Under the pieces are notes generated by a model. The model was not told the origin of the DNA, did no database searches, and worked only from the letters and a program-made list of their open reading frames with translations. 64,000 nucleotides of DNA, from assembly GCA_032209605.1 (NCBI GenBank), contig JASFXZ010000028.1, positions 8,988,981 to 9,052,980 of the forward strand, in the 5' to 3' direction. Made by a program: the position numbers and the translations under genes. Positions 1 through 10,500 of this stretch are shown here, in pieces (positions within the stretch are counted from its first letter, which is position 1; the number at the start of each line of letters is the position of its first letter). The stretch is from Mactromeris polynyma (lineage: Eukaryota; Mollusca; Bivalvia; Venerida; Mactridae).

Positions 1-866
1 TAGAAGTTGACTAGCGACAAGAATACGAATGTGTAACAGTATTGCATTTTATAACTCAATTGTGATTATATATGTACAAACAAATGTTTATATATATTAT
101 ACCGCTTTGTTATAATATAAACTAATTAATTAATGTAACATAAATCTTGCAATTTTAGGCTATTATCGACAGCGTCAAGAAACGGCCAATGACAAGAAAG
201 AAAAAAATACATTTTATGAATAAATTATGATTATATATGTAAGAAAATATGTTTATGTAGATTATTTCGAGTGATCTTTGCAAAATTTTAATGTCTGCAC
301 CGTTTATGCTGCTGTACAAAGTTCTTTTGACAGCGTAAAAATCCAACTCTATACAGTAGAATGACTAGCGTCAAGAATGCGATGCGAAACAGTATAAGAC
401 TCATCCAAGTAATATATTTACCCCCTTTTTTATGGATTACCATAGTTTGTGGTACTGCTATATGATATTCGAAAAAGAGCTGTTCATATCAATAATCATT
501 TGGAATTTCTCCATCTCGCGCTTGGAAGCGTGTTAAACGTGATCATTATCACTGTTTAGTGTGTAAATTTAATGTTTAAGAAAGTGATAATTCAGTGTAT
601 TGTAATTCCTTTGACAAATGGGTACATGCAAATTGTGGTGGTATTATATTACTCAGTTTATCATAGACGATATTACTGTTTGTAATCGTTATGCAAAACT
701 TCGACAATCTCCGATAAGTACATTGTATATTCAGTGACTAATCCGTTGAAGATCGGTCTTTTCCGAATATTTTCGGACATTACCGGAAACAAACGATCTT
801 CAACGGACTCCTTTGCCGATATTTTTGGCGGCAATCCATTATGGGTGTTCTATGTTAAATTATATA
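1..866. other. AT-rich non-coding stretch
   Basis: I see no gene, RNA gene or clear transposon here. The DNA is AT-rich with short diverged direct repeats: a segment near 1-70 (ctagcgacaagaatacgaat) is echoed near 362-400 (ctagcgtcaagaatgcgatg), suggesting an old duplication. The few ORFs are short, low in complexity and lack recognisable domains. Confidence 0.5.
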
Positions 867-871
867 ATAGA

Positions 872-1027
872 CAGGGCCGTAAATTGTCTCCCCTGGAAGG
901 GGAGGCACCCCGCCCAGCGGAGCGAGGCAAAAACATTTTTGGACCCTTTTTAGACAAAAAATGATTTTTTTTTCAGCCCGCAATAGGAGGCAACTGCCTA
1001 CATGCCTCCATGTAATTTACGGCCCTG
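872..1027. mobile_element. MITE with 14-bp perfect TIRs and 5-bp TSD
   Basis: The element begins CAGGGCCGTAAATT (872-885) and ends with its exact reverse complement AATTTACGGCCCTG (1014-1027). It is flanked on both sides by ATAGA (867-871 and 1028-1032), a 5-bp target-site duplication. At 156 bp it is too short to code and is a non-autonomous DNA element. CAGGG-type ends are usual for hAT-like elements; the 5-bp duplication rather than 8 bp would fit the hAT5 group, but that placement is inference. Confidence 0.85.
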
Positions 1028-1317
1028 ATAGATCTAATATATATATTGTAATATATGACTTATTAGTTACGTATTCTCTCTGTTTTATTACTATGAATTT
1101 TTTTATTGTTGTACAGTCACACTTAGTAAGTTACTTACACTTTGGCAAAATGTATATAAACGTGTATGTGTTGTAGATGATGTACAATTGATGTACATTG
1201 TACAAGTCTTAATACAATGTCTGTTCTGTTCTGTTCTATTACACATAGATGGGTAATAAAATGACACTTATTAACGCGAGATAGTATATATTGTATATTC
1301 AGCTGTTCACACGTTGC

Positions 1318-1632
1318 GCACAGTATATTGGGGAGTTGTCCAGTGGCGATGTTCTACACGTATTGTCCTCTGTTTACCGTCTGTTATATTGGGGAGTTGT
1401 CCAGTGGCGATGTTCTACACGTATTGTCCTCTGTTTACCGTCTGTTATATTGGGGAGTTGTCCAGTGGCGATGTTCTACACGTATTGTCCTCTGTTTACC
1501 GTCTGTTATATTGGGGAGTTGTCCAGTGGCGATGTTCTACACGTATTGTCCTCTGTTTACCGTCTGTTATATTGGGGAGTTGTCCAGTGGCGATGTTCTA
1601 CACGTATCCTGTGTTTACCGTCTCTTATGTTG
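1318..1632. repeat. Minisatellite, 61-bp unit, about 5 copies
   Basis: Five near-identical head-to-tail units, each containing ttggggagttgtccagtggc and the run ctctgtttaccgtctgttat. The register shifts by one base per 60-base line, giving a 61-bp period. The last unit has lost a few bases (cacgtatcctgtg). The units have no stops in several frames, so three overlapping 100-150 aa ORFs appear here; they are repeat read-throughs, not genes. Confidence 0.95.
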
Positions 1633-4600
1633 GGGACACTAATCCACCCGTCCACCCACCCGAAACTCGTATCCCTCTACAAAACTATTCATACTGTCTG
1701 GAGTGAAAAATCCAGTGAACCAGTCGGGAATAAACTGAATTAAAGCACAAACGTGCTGTGGAACGGTACCACTCGTCTCTGTAGCCAAGCTGGCAACTCG
1801 TTGCATACAAGTTTCCGTTTTGTAACTAGACAGTTTTATAATATCAAAGTATGTGTAAATAGGTAAGATGGTTTGCATGGAATATGAAACGAAACTGAAA
1901 CATAAGACAGAAATGCGAAAAAGAATAAAAAATTATTGAAAAATAGTAAACATTTTTTCCAAAAGATTTTCAATCCGACTTGTTCTAGAAATGCTCGATT
2001 TTCAAACCGAAATAAAGAAAAATGGTCAGTAATAATGGTAGAACCTTAAAATTGTAAAACAAGTGACATGCTTATCACGATTGTAAATAAATTAATAAGA
2101 TATCAGACCCTTTATGTTACGTTTGTGGATATTTAATTATAAAGTGACATATCAAATTATATCAGCACGGACTTAGAGTAAAATCAGTATGTGAAGGCAT
2201 AAAGATATCACTAGCTTGCCATAGGCTATGAGTTATCTTGTTGTAGTGGGGTATTTTCCAATTAATTTTCCGAGTGAGGTGTACGTAGAAAGATGACAAC
2301 GATAATTTTCGTAGTCGTGCGCAACGAGACCATATCTACGATAAATCCAAAACTGTAAACAGTGTCGCCTGTTGTGTATTGAAAATTTTGACAGATACTG
2401 TATACCAAAGACCTAAATACCATTTAGGTCTTTGTGTATACATTGAATGATAGCAGAAAAGTTACCAGGTCGTGGTGGTGTTTTCTTGGAGTGGATTTAC
2501 TGTGCTAGTGTTAAATTTGAAGACTAGATATTGCAAATAGCTGGGGCAATATTGTGGAGTTCACAATTCCAGTGCAAATCTTGTAGTTTTACTATAGAAT
2601 AAAGAGGGCGAAAAATCACCGGGTCGACACCAAACAAACTCGTGTGTATTAATACATTGCTTTAAACCCCATCTGAACTCCACAGAAACAGCTAATTAGT
2701 TCTCAAACCACTTTAGCAGGTCACCATTTCAACATTTCATTTTATTGAAACGTTTATGATATTATTTCGTTCGGTGAACTTTAGACCTTTTTTGTTTGCG
2801 TAGTAATTAGGCCGATGTGGACGTTTTTGACATGTTACCGGCTTTCAGTCTTTTTCGTGTTTTGAAAACGGGAACCAATTGTTGTATGCCTCTCAAATTT
2901 CCACTGAGCGGTACCGTCCAATAACGGAAATGTCTCTCTTTCCGGATGACAATGGGAAATAGTCGAGCCGAGATACAGCGTGCATATCAGAAAGATTGAA
3001 ACAAAATAACAAAGTCGAATATCTGAGATAATGTGGATAAAATCATCACATCTCCAAAGTAAAGAATTTAAATCCAGCGTTAAATACGTTACATTACCGG
3101 AGTGACTCGCCATTGAGCCGGTACGGAAATAAAAAACATATATAACATGACCTCTTATCATTATTATTTATAACATACATGCAGTATGGAATTATTTTTA
3201 GAGTGGACATGACAAGGTTCACGTGACGGGCTTGGTGGGAGTTGTAAAGGGCCGGAGGACGAATCCATTAGGTGTGGAAAATTAATCATTCAGAATGCGA
3301 TTTTTTTGGAGTGGGTAAAATATCTCCTTCGATTTGTGTCTGCTAGTAAATGTTCGGAGAAAAATCAAGTGAAATATGAAACACCACACTGTTAACGGGT
3401 TTGGTCATAGGGAAATATTTGTCGGAGACGTAAGTGGTTATTGTGCTAGTCGTCTTATAGGAAATCCTTGCATCACATGAACCCTTGCCACAACCACCAG
3501 ACATCATAATTACGACTGCTCTAGACGAAAGTGCCTTTACCACAAGTATTGACTGTGTTTCAAATTCATTAGAGACTAACATACAAAAGTCAAAGAATGA
3601 AGAATACTGAATCGAAAACTTCACAGCTGCAGTATATGAAGAAACGTTGTACTTGGGCGAGAGTGTAGATGCGTCGGGACAGAATTTCAGGTTGATTTGT
3701 GTACAAAAAGAGCCTATATACTTTGGTTAAGTACGTCTGATGTTCTTTGTGAGGTGGTTCCACCTACTGCTTAGAAGAATGTACAAATTGGACAATGAAA
3801 CTATAGAAACGTTAATAATATACTTATGTAGAACTTCGAAACCTCGATAGTTTCGGCTCGAACACTGTAGATGCATCGAACGGGTTATTAAGTCCAGACG
3901 AAATCCCTTTTCATTTCATATCATCTAACAGTAGATCACTCGAACAGAGAATGGTCGAACTATCGAACGTACATTGCAGTCCCTAGCTACCATTTCATTC
4001 ATTTTTCACCATAAATAGGTCGAACAATACAGTACTTATCAACTTTGCTTGCTCAGTAGATATCCTTTTGTTTGTTGACGAGTGAGCTTGGCAACACATT
4101 TAGCATGTCGTGCTTATTACTTGAAGGGTGTACTTGGAGTACTGTTATTGTTGTACTATATGCATGTACGTATGTGACGAACAAATCACTTAGTAGATCC
4201 TTTAAATACTTAATGAACAATAGAACGGCACTTTTAATTGTTAATTGTCTATTGAAGTGCAGAGTGAATAAATTCTCAATCAACAATTTAATTAACTTCA
4301 TTGTCATTTTCCAATGTCAAGATTGGTATGAATTCGACCGGATTTTTTTATCTTCCTCAGTTTCATAATATATAATATATGTTTGATTTTATTGTACGCT
4401 CTCATTGTATGTCTTCCATGAATTACCGTGCGTCTAAAAATAGAACATTGTCGTCGTAATTTCGTGATGAAAATAAGAATAAACGAATTATTAAATTTAA
4501 TTTGTTTTATTTCATTTAAAAAAAAAATACTTTAATAATGGATTATGAAATGACTATTGACAATATGACAACACAAACAACACAAACATGCAGTGGTTTC

Positions 4601-4980
4601 ACCATGCTTAGTACACCTGTACCGGAGACAGTCAGTTTGTACATGCACATGTATACCATAGTATCATCGAACAATATATGCCTGGAACAAATTGCTACAT
4701 TTGACGGCAGTTCGATGTTGCGATGGACTACTGTATTACAATTGGTTTAATGATTTGCTGGGACAATGTTCAAGATATATCTTTCATTGGTCGAACTATA
4801 ATAATTGGGCGCATTTACTTAGAAATAAGCTATTATATAAATATCTGTTACCGAAAAGAAATGCGTTACCATGTTGTTAAGTCATGATATTATGATATTG
4901 TGGTATGAAAACGAATAAATTGTATTACAGACGTAAACAACATATATGTTTTAACGAGGGATGTTCCAAACGTATTGTGT
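1633..4980. other. Gene-poor intergenic region
   Basis: No supported gene in 3.3 kb. The only clear structure is a perfect hairpin at about 2407-2434 (AAAGACCTAAAT, 3-base loop, ATTTAGGTCTTT). Short ORFs at 2835-3161, 3343-3624, 4053-4307 and 4538-4880 show no domain and no splice-linked partner exon, and I do not call them genes. Confidence 0.5.
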
Positions 4981-4984
4981 ATTG

Positions 4985-5590
4985 TGTATTGTGAGAGGGG
5001 AAGAGTATAACAGGTAAGACAACATTCGCAAGGTAATTAAAGAGAGAACGAGTATAACAGGTAAGACAACATTCGCAAGGTAATTAAAGAGAGAAAGAGT
5101 ATAACAGGTAAGACAACATTCGCAAGGTAATTGAAGAGAGAAAGAGTACAACAGGTAAGACAACATTCGCAAGGTAATTGAAGAGAGAACGAGTACAACA
5201 GATAAGACAACATTCGCAAGGTAATTGAAGAGAGAACGAGTACAACAGGTAAGACAACATTCGCAAGGTAATTGAAGAGAGAACGAGTACAACAGGTAAG
5301 ACAACATTCGCAAGGTAATTGAAGAGAGAACGAGTACAACAGGTAAGACAACATTCGCAAGGTAATTGAAGAGAGAACGAGTATAACAGGTAAGACAACA
5401 TTCGCAATGTAATTGAAGAGAGAACGAGTATAACAGGTAAGACAACAGTCGCAATGTAATTGAAGAGAGAACGAGTATATACAGGTAAGACAACATTCGC
5501 AATGTAATTGAAGAGAGAACGAGTACAACAGGTAAGACAACATTCGCAAGGTAATTGAAGAGAGAACGAGTATAACAGGTAAGACAACAT
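4985..5590. repeat. Minisatellite, 47-bp unit, about 13 copies
   Basis: Tandem units of 47 bp built on gagagaacgagtacaacagg followed by taagacaacattcgcaaggt. Variants at a few sites (attcgcaa versus attcgcaatg; acagtcgc once) define sub-types. The minus strand lacks stops in all three frames, so a cysteine/leucine-rich 314-aa and a 313-aa ORF appear; because 47 is not a multiple of three the same peptide simply rotates through the frames. These are artefacts of the repeat. Confidence 0.95.
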
Positions 5591-6030
5591 TCACAATATA
5601 AGTACAAGAGAGGAAGGGTATAACATTGAAGGCAACATTCACAATATAAGTACAAGAGAGGCAGTGTATAACATTGAAGGCAACATTCACAATATAAGTA
5701 CAAGAGAGGCAGTGTATAACATTGAAGGCAACATTCACAATATAAGTAACAGAGAGGGAGGGTATAACATTGAAGGCAACATTCACAATATAAGTACAAG
5801 AGAGGGAGGGTATAACATTGAAGGCAACATTCACAATATAAGTACAAGAGAGGAAGGGTATAACATTGAAGGCAACATTCACAATATAAGTACAAGAGAG
5901 GAAGGGTATAACATTGAAGGCAACATTCACAATATAAGTAAAAGAGAGGAAGGGTATAACATTGAAGGCAACATTCACAATATAAGTAAGAGAGGTGGAG
6001 GGTATAACATTGAAGGCAACATTTTCCTGT
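5591..6030. repeat. Minisatellite, 48-bp unit, about 9 copies, sister of the 47-bp array
   Basis: Units contain acaatataagtacaagagag then gaagggtataacattgaagg. The unit can be aligned to the upstream 47-bp unit (both share gagag, then g.gta.aaca, then acaacattc- or gcaacattc-like parts), so the two arrays look like one repeat that split into two homogenised halves. Since 48 bp is sixteen codons, the + strand reads as a regular 16-residue repeat (YNIEGNIHNISTREEG) from 5664 to 6053. I see no start context or partner exon that would make it a gene. Confidence 0.92.
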
Positions 6031-7040
6031 TTACACAGATCCTTATGTTGTGAACATTTTAAAAATATGGAGTGGCATAAAATATATGAATGTAGGCCTA
6101 CCTCAGTTTGACTTTCAGTGAATTTATTGCGAAAACATGTTCACGAAGAGTTCGTTTCAGGATCAGGATCAATATCGAATATAGTTTCTTTTAAACTATG
6201 ACAAACGTGTTATACAAAATTAAATTGTTTTACATACTGTGATATATATGAACGTTTTGCAAAGGCTCAGAGCCAGGACGGACGCCATTTTATCGGGCTG
6301 AAAAGGAAATAGAGAATATTAGTTTACTCCGTTTCTTGGATATAGATCTATATAAATTATTTATCTTTATTTTTTATAACTCGATTCTGTTTATTATATA
6401 GGGGACTATTCATTATTGAGATATTTACATGCAGTATGAACTTCAATTTCATTTGAAAATTGAAAATAGATATACATCGGTAACTTCCTTGTTCACGCCC
6501 GGCATTGAACAACACAATTGTGATTTCACTTTGGACAATATCTACTTGGATGAAGGTTAAAGTCGTTACTATAAATAGAAGAACAATTCACGGTCGGTAT
6601 CTTTAGTTTCGATAGAAACATAAGTGGAAGTAAATTATATAATACGCATTATCAGAGGCCTGTTGGTCTCTAGCGGGCAATGACCAAATATGGTATTATC
6701 TCACGGAAATATACGGAAAGTGGCGGCCACAGTCGGAGTCTAGTGGCGGGAAATACTCGAATCGTGGATACTCTTTCTTTCGGAGGTTTATACCGTTGAT
6801 GAAAGACACGTTACACTTTGCTTATTGCAATTTTCACGACTCAAAGCGATATCGAGACGTATATAGTTGCTTAAAGTGTACTGTGTGTGAGATCTGCCCT
6901 CATTTCTTCCTGGCATTAGTCTGTTTGAGCACATAGTTTCTCTTACTTAGAAGATTTGGTTTTGCGGAATATTTGTATTGTATTTTCGCGATCCTTTCTT
7001 TTTGTGCTCAAAAAATCGTTCTGTAGATTATATTGCTCTG
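6031..7040. other. Region upstream of the SGNH-2A-KDZ gene
   Basis: No coding sequence recognised. A TATA-like gtatatag lies near 6860 and the 5-prime end of the downstream gene should lie in this kilobase, but I cannot fix a transcription start. If the downstream gene is a transposon its left terminal inverted repeat could be here; I found no convincing match to sequence beyond 22.3 kb by eye. Confidence 0.4.
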
Positions 7041-7041
7041 A

Positions 7042-7445
7042 ATAAGGCCTCTGCCTTATACCGGACGTCCGAATCTGTGATTGGGATCATTTCGTTTGTT
7101 GTTAGATTAGTGTAAAAGCTCTGGAATAGGTGACTACCTACTTTTGGGGTAAGAACTTTTTGTTTTGACAAATTATTGTTGATTTTGTTTTCTTTAGACT
7201 ATTGTTGATTCTGTTTGCTTTACAATAGGTACCTACCTACTTTGGGGCGTGAGAATCAGTTACTAATCATTAAGATCAGTTTGTTTTGTGATTAAGATTA
7301 GTTAATCGTTTTGGACTAGGCTGCTACCTACTTCCAGACGTGAGAATAGTTTGTTTTGTTTTTGATATTGTATTGATATTTAATTATTAAAGATTCTGAC
7401 TTCTCAGTAGTAGGCTGCTACCTACTTTCTGGTGTGAGAATTGAT
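7042..7445 (+). repeat. Degenerate leader repeat, 4-5 copies spaced about 95 bp
   Basis: Four copies of a motif of the form TAGGctgCTACCTACTT followed by GTGAGAAT start near 7127, 7226, 7317 and 7411, with a more diverged possible fifth near 7042 (aaggcctctgccttatacc). Spacing is about 99, 91 and 94 bp. They end about 60 bp before the start codon at 7501. They may be 5-prime UTR/promoter repeats or, if this is a transposon, subterminal transposase-binding repeats; CTACCTAC also occurs in variant units of the array that follows the gene. Confidence 0.7.
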
Positions 7446-7500
7446 ATAAGCTTTGAATTTCTGATCTTTTACTGGCTTTCTATAGTAGATTTGATACAGT

Positions 7501-10500
7501 ATGGATTATGTTGATCGGTTGGAGGAAGTTTTAGTTTCAGGTTTTCCGTTAGCATTGGTTGCTGGTGATTCCAATGTTCATCGAATCAACAATGTTGTGG
7601 ATGAAGATGCAACAATAGAGTGTCTACCCGTCTCTGGTGAGTCTGTTTAATCTTTTTGAATCTATTGCAAATGGTTTTTACTTAACCACCACCAACACCA
7701 CCAATTGCGTTAAGAGGGGGCATATATAGATTTGTCATCTGTCAAATTGTTTGTCTCCAATTTGTTGCATTTAACTTTAGTAGTGTTTGAGCTACCATTA
7801 CACTGTTCATTCATCAAACTAAACAGGAATATTAGTCTGCATCTGTAGTTACTAGGGGTGCAACGATACAGCCAACCCGTATTGCGATATGTATCGCAAT
7901 ACATTACACACTTTTATGTAAAGAAAAACACAATGAAACTGAACCCATAGATTTATTTCCTTGTAGCTATAGCATCAAAATCAAACAGGAATCAAAGGGA
8001 AACACTGAAGGCGGCATTGCCTTATACATCGGTTGGCTGTGGTGGCAACTTTTTGATGTCTCTACAAACGGCGACCCATTTGATCTAAGATACTAGACAT
8101 TCTAAAAGATGTAGCGGTCTTCAATAGTTTTAAAAGTCGGCTACATTGTTTGCAATATGTGCTGAAATATTAGATAAAATATCGCAATACAGGGAAGTCG
8201 TACCACAATACGTATTGGCCAGACGCTGTATTGCAATATACCGGTACCGGTATATTGTTGCACCACTAGTAGTTACCCAGCGTCTGCTTCGAGAGTGAAA
8301 GGTCCTCTGTCAAATCTCAGGTCGCAACAATACCACACAGTTATTTAAAATGGCACTGCAGGTAACTGGTAAATATTCCGTGTTTAATACTCATCATAGG
8401 TTAGTTCAAGGTAAATGCTCGTTCAACAGATTTGTAAAGATACCATTTTTGAAAACTGCTCTTGTTCATTGTATAATTATTGCTTAATTTCATAATTTGT
8501 AGGAGCTAGATACATTGATGATAAGAAAATGTTCAGGAATCAGCTGAGTGTGTGTTTGAAGAAGGTCAGCTACAAACAACTGTACTTGTTCCTGGGATCC
8601 AATGATGTGCTGAACAATGATATTTTGTTCTACAGGTTGGTTATATAAGCACTACTTTGCTGATGTTTGATTGCCTTTTTTGCATTGAACTGTTATTTCT
8701 CAATCAACCAGATTTTGTTTTGATATTCATGAACAGCTGATCTTAATATTTCTCTATTTATGATTTCTAAGAAGAAATTTGAAATTAGGTAACCTCATGA
8801 TTTCAATTACCAAGCAGAGACTGAAACATGAATGAGTCCTGTTAATCATTAATGCTGTATTATTGTATCACCCTTATTTCATGACTGACTGACTGACTGA
8901 CTGACTGACTGACTGACTGACTGACTGACTGACTGACTGACTGACTGACTGACTGACTGACTGACTGACTGACTGACTGACTGACTGACTGACTGACTGA
9001 CTGACTGACTGACTGACTGACTGACTGACTGACTGACTGACTGACTGACTGACTGACTGACTGACTGACTGACTGACTGACTGACTGACTGACTGACTGA
9101 CTGACTGACTGACTGACTGACTGACTGACTGACTGACTGACTGACTGACTGACTGACTGACTGACTGACTGACTGACTGACTGACTGACTGACTGACTGA
9201 CTGACTGACTGACTGACTGACTGACTGACTGACTGACTGACTGACTGACTGACTGACTGACTGACTGACTGACTGACTGACTGACTGACTGACTGACTGA
9301 CTGACTGACTGACTGACTGACTGACTGACTGACTGACTGACTGACTGACTGACTGACTGACTGACTGACTGACTGACTGACTGACTGACTGACTGACTGA
9401 CTGACTGACTGACTGACTGACTGACTGACTGACTGACTGACTGACTGACTGACTGACTGACTGACTGACTGACTGACTGACTGACTGACTGACTGACTGA
9501 CTGACTGACTGACTGACTGACTGACTGACTGACTGACTGACTGACTGACTGACTGACTGACTGACTGACTGACTGACTGACTGACTGACTGACTGACTGA
9601 CTGACTGACTGACTGACTGACTGACTGACTGACTGACTGACTGACTGACTGACTGACTGACTGACTGACTGACTGACTGACTGACTGACTGACTGACTGA
9701 CTGACTGACTGACTGACTGACTGACTGACTGACTGACTGACTGACTGACTGACTGACTGACTGACTGACTGACTGACTGACTGACTGACTGACTGACTGA
9801 CTGACTGACTGACTGACTGACTGACTGACTGACTGACTGACTGACTGACTGACTGACTGACTGACTGACTGACTGACTGACTGACTGACTGACTGACTGA
9901 CTGACTGACTGACTGACTGACTGACTGACTGACTGACTGACTGACTGACTGACTGACTGACTGACTGACTGACTGACTGACTGACTGACTGACTGACTGA
10001 CTGACTGACTGACTGACTGACTGACTGACTGACTGACTGACTGACTGACTGACTGACTGACTGACTGACTGACTGACTGACTGACTGACTGACTGACTGA
10101 CTGACTGACTGACTGACTGACTGACTGACTGACTGACTGACTGACTGACTGACTGACTGACTGACTGACTGACTGACTGACTGACTGACTGACTGACTGA
10201 CTGACTGACTGACTGACTGACTGACTGACTGACTGACTGACTGACTGACTGACTGACTGACTGACTGACTGACTGACTGACTGACTGACTGACTGACTGA
10301 CTGACTGACTGACTGACTGACTGACTGACTGACTGACTGACTGACTGACTGACTGACTGACTGACTGACTGACTGACTGACTGACTGACTGACTGACTGA
10401 CTGACTGCTTTCACTATTAATTATTTCCTCATATATTTTTTATGGTAACTAATGAAGGAAATATTGTGCAAATTTAGGAATGTGACTGAGGTGTGTGACC

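Noticed and set aside
4951..5978. Cysteine-rich ORFs of 314, 313 and 168 aa on minus
   Set aside because: All three frames of the 47/48-bp minisatellite are open; the same peptide rotates between frames, so no frame is selected.
8879..10414. 511-aa (SVSQ)n ORF on the minus strand
   Set aside because: It is the translation of a perfect tetranucleotide array inside an intron of a + strand gene.
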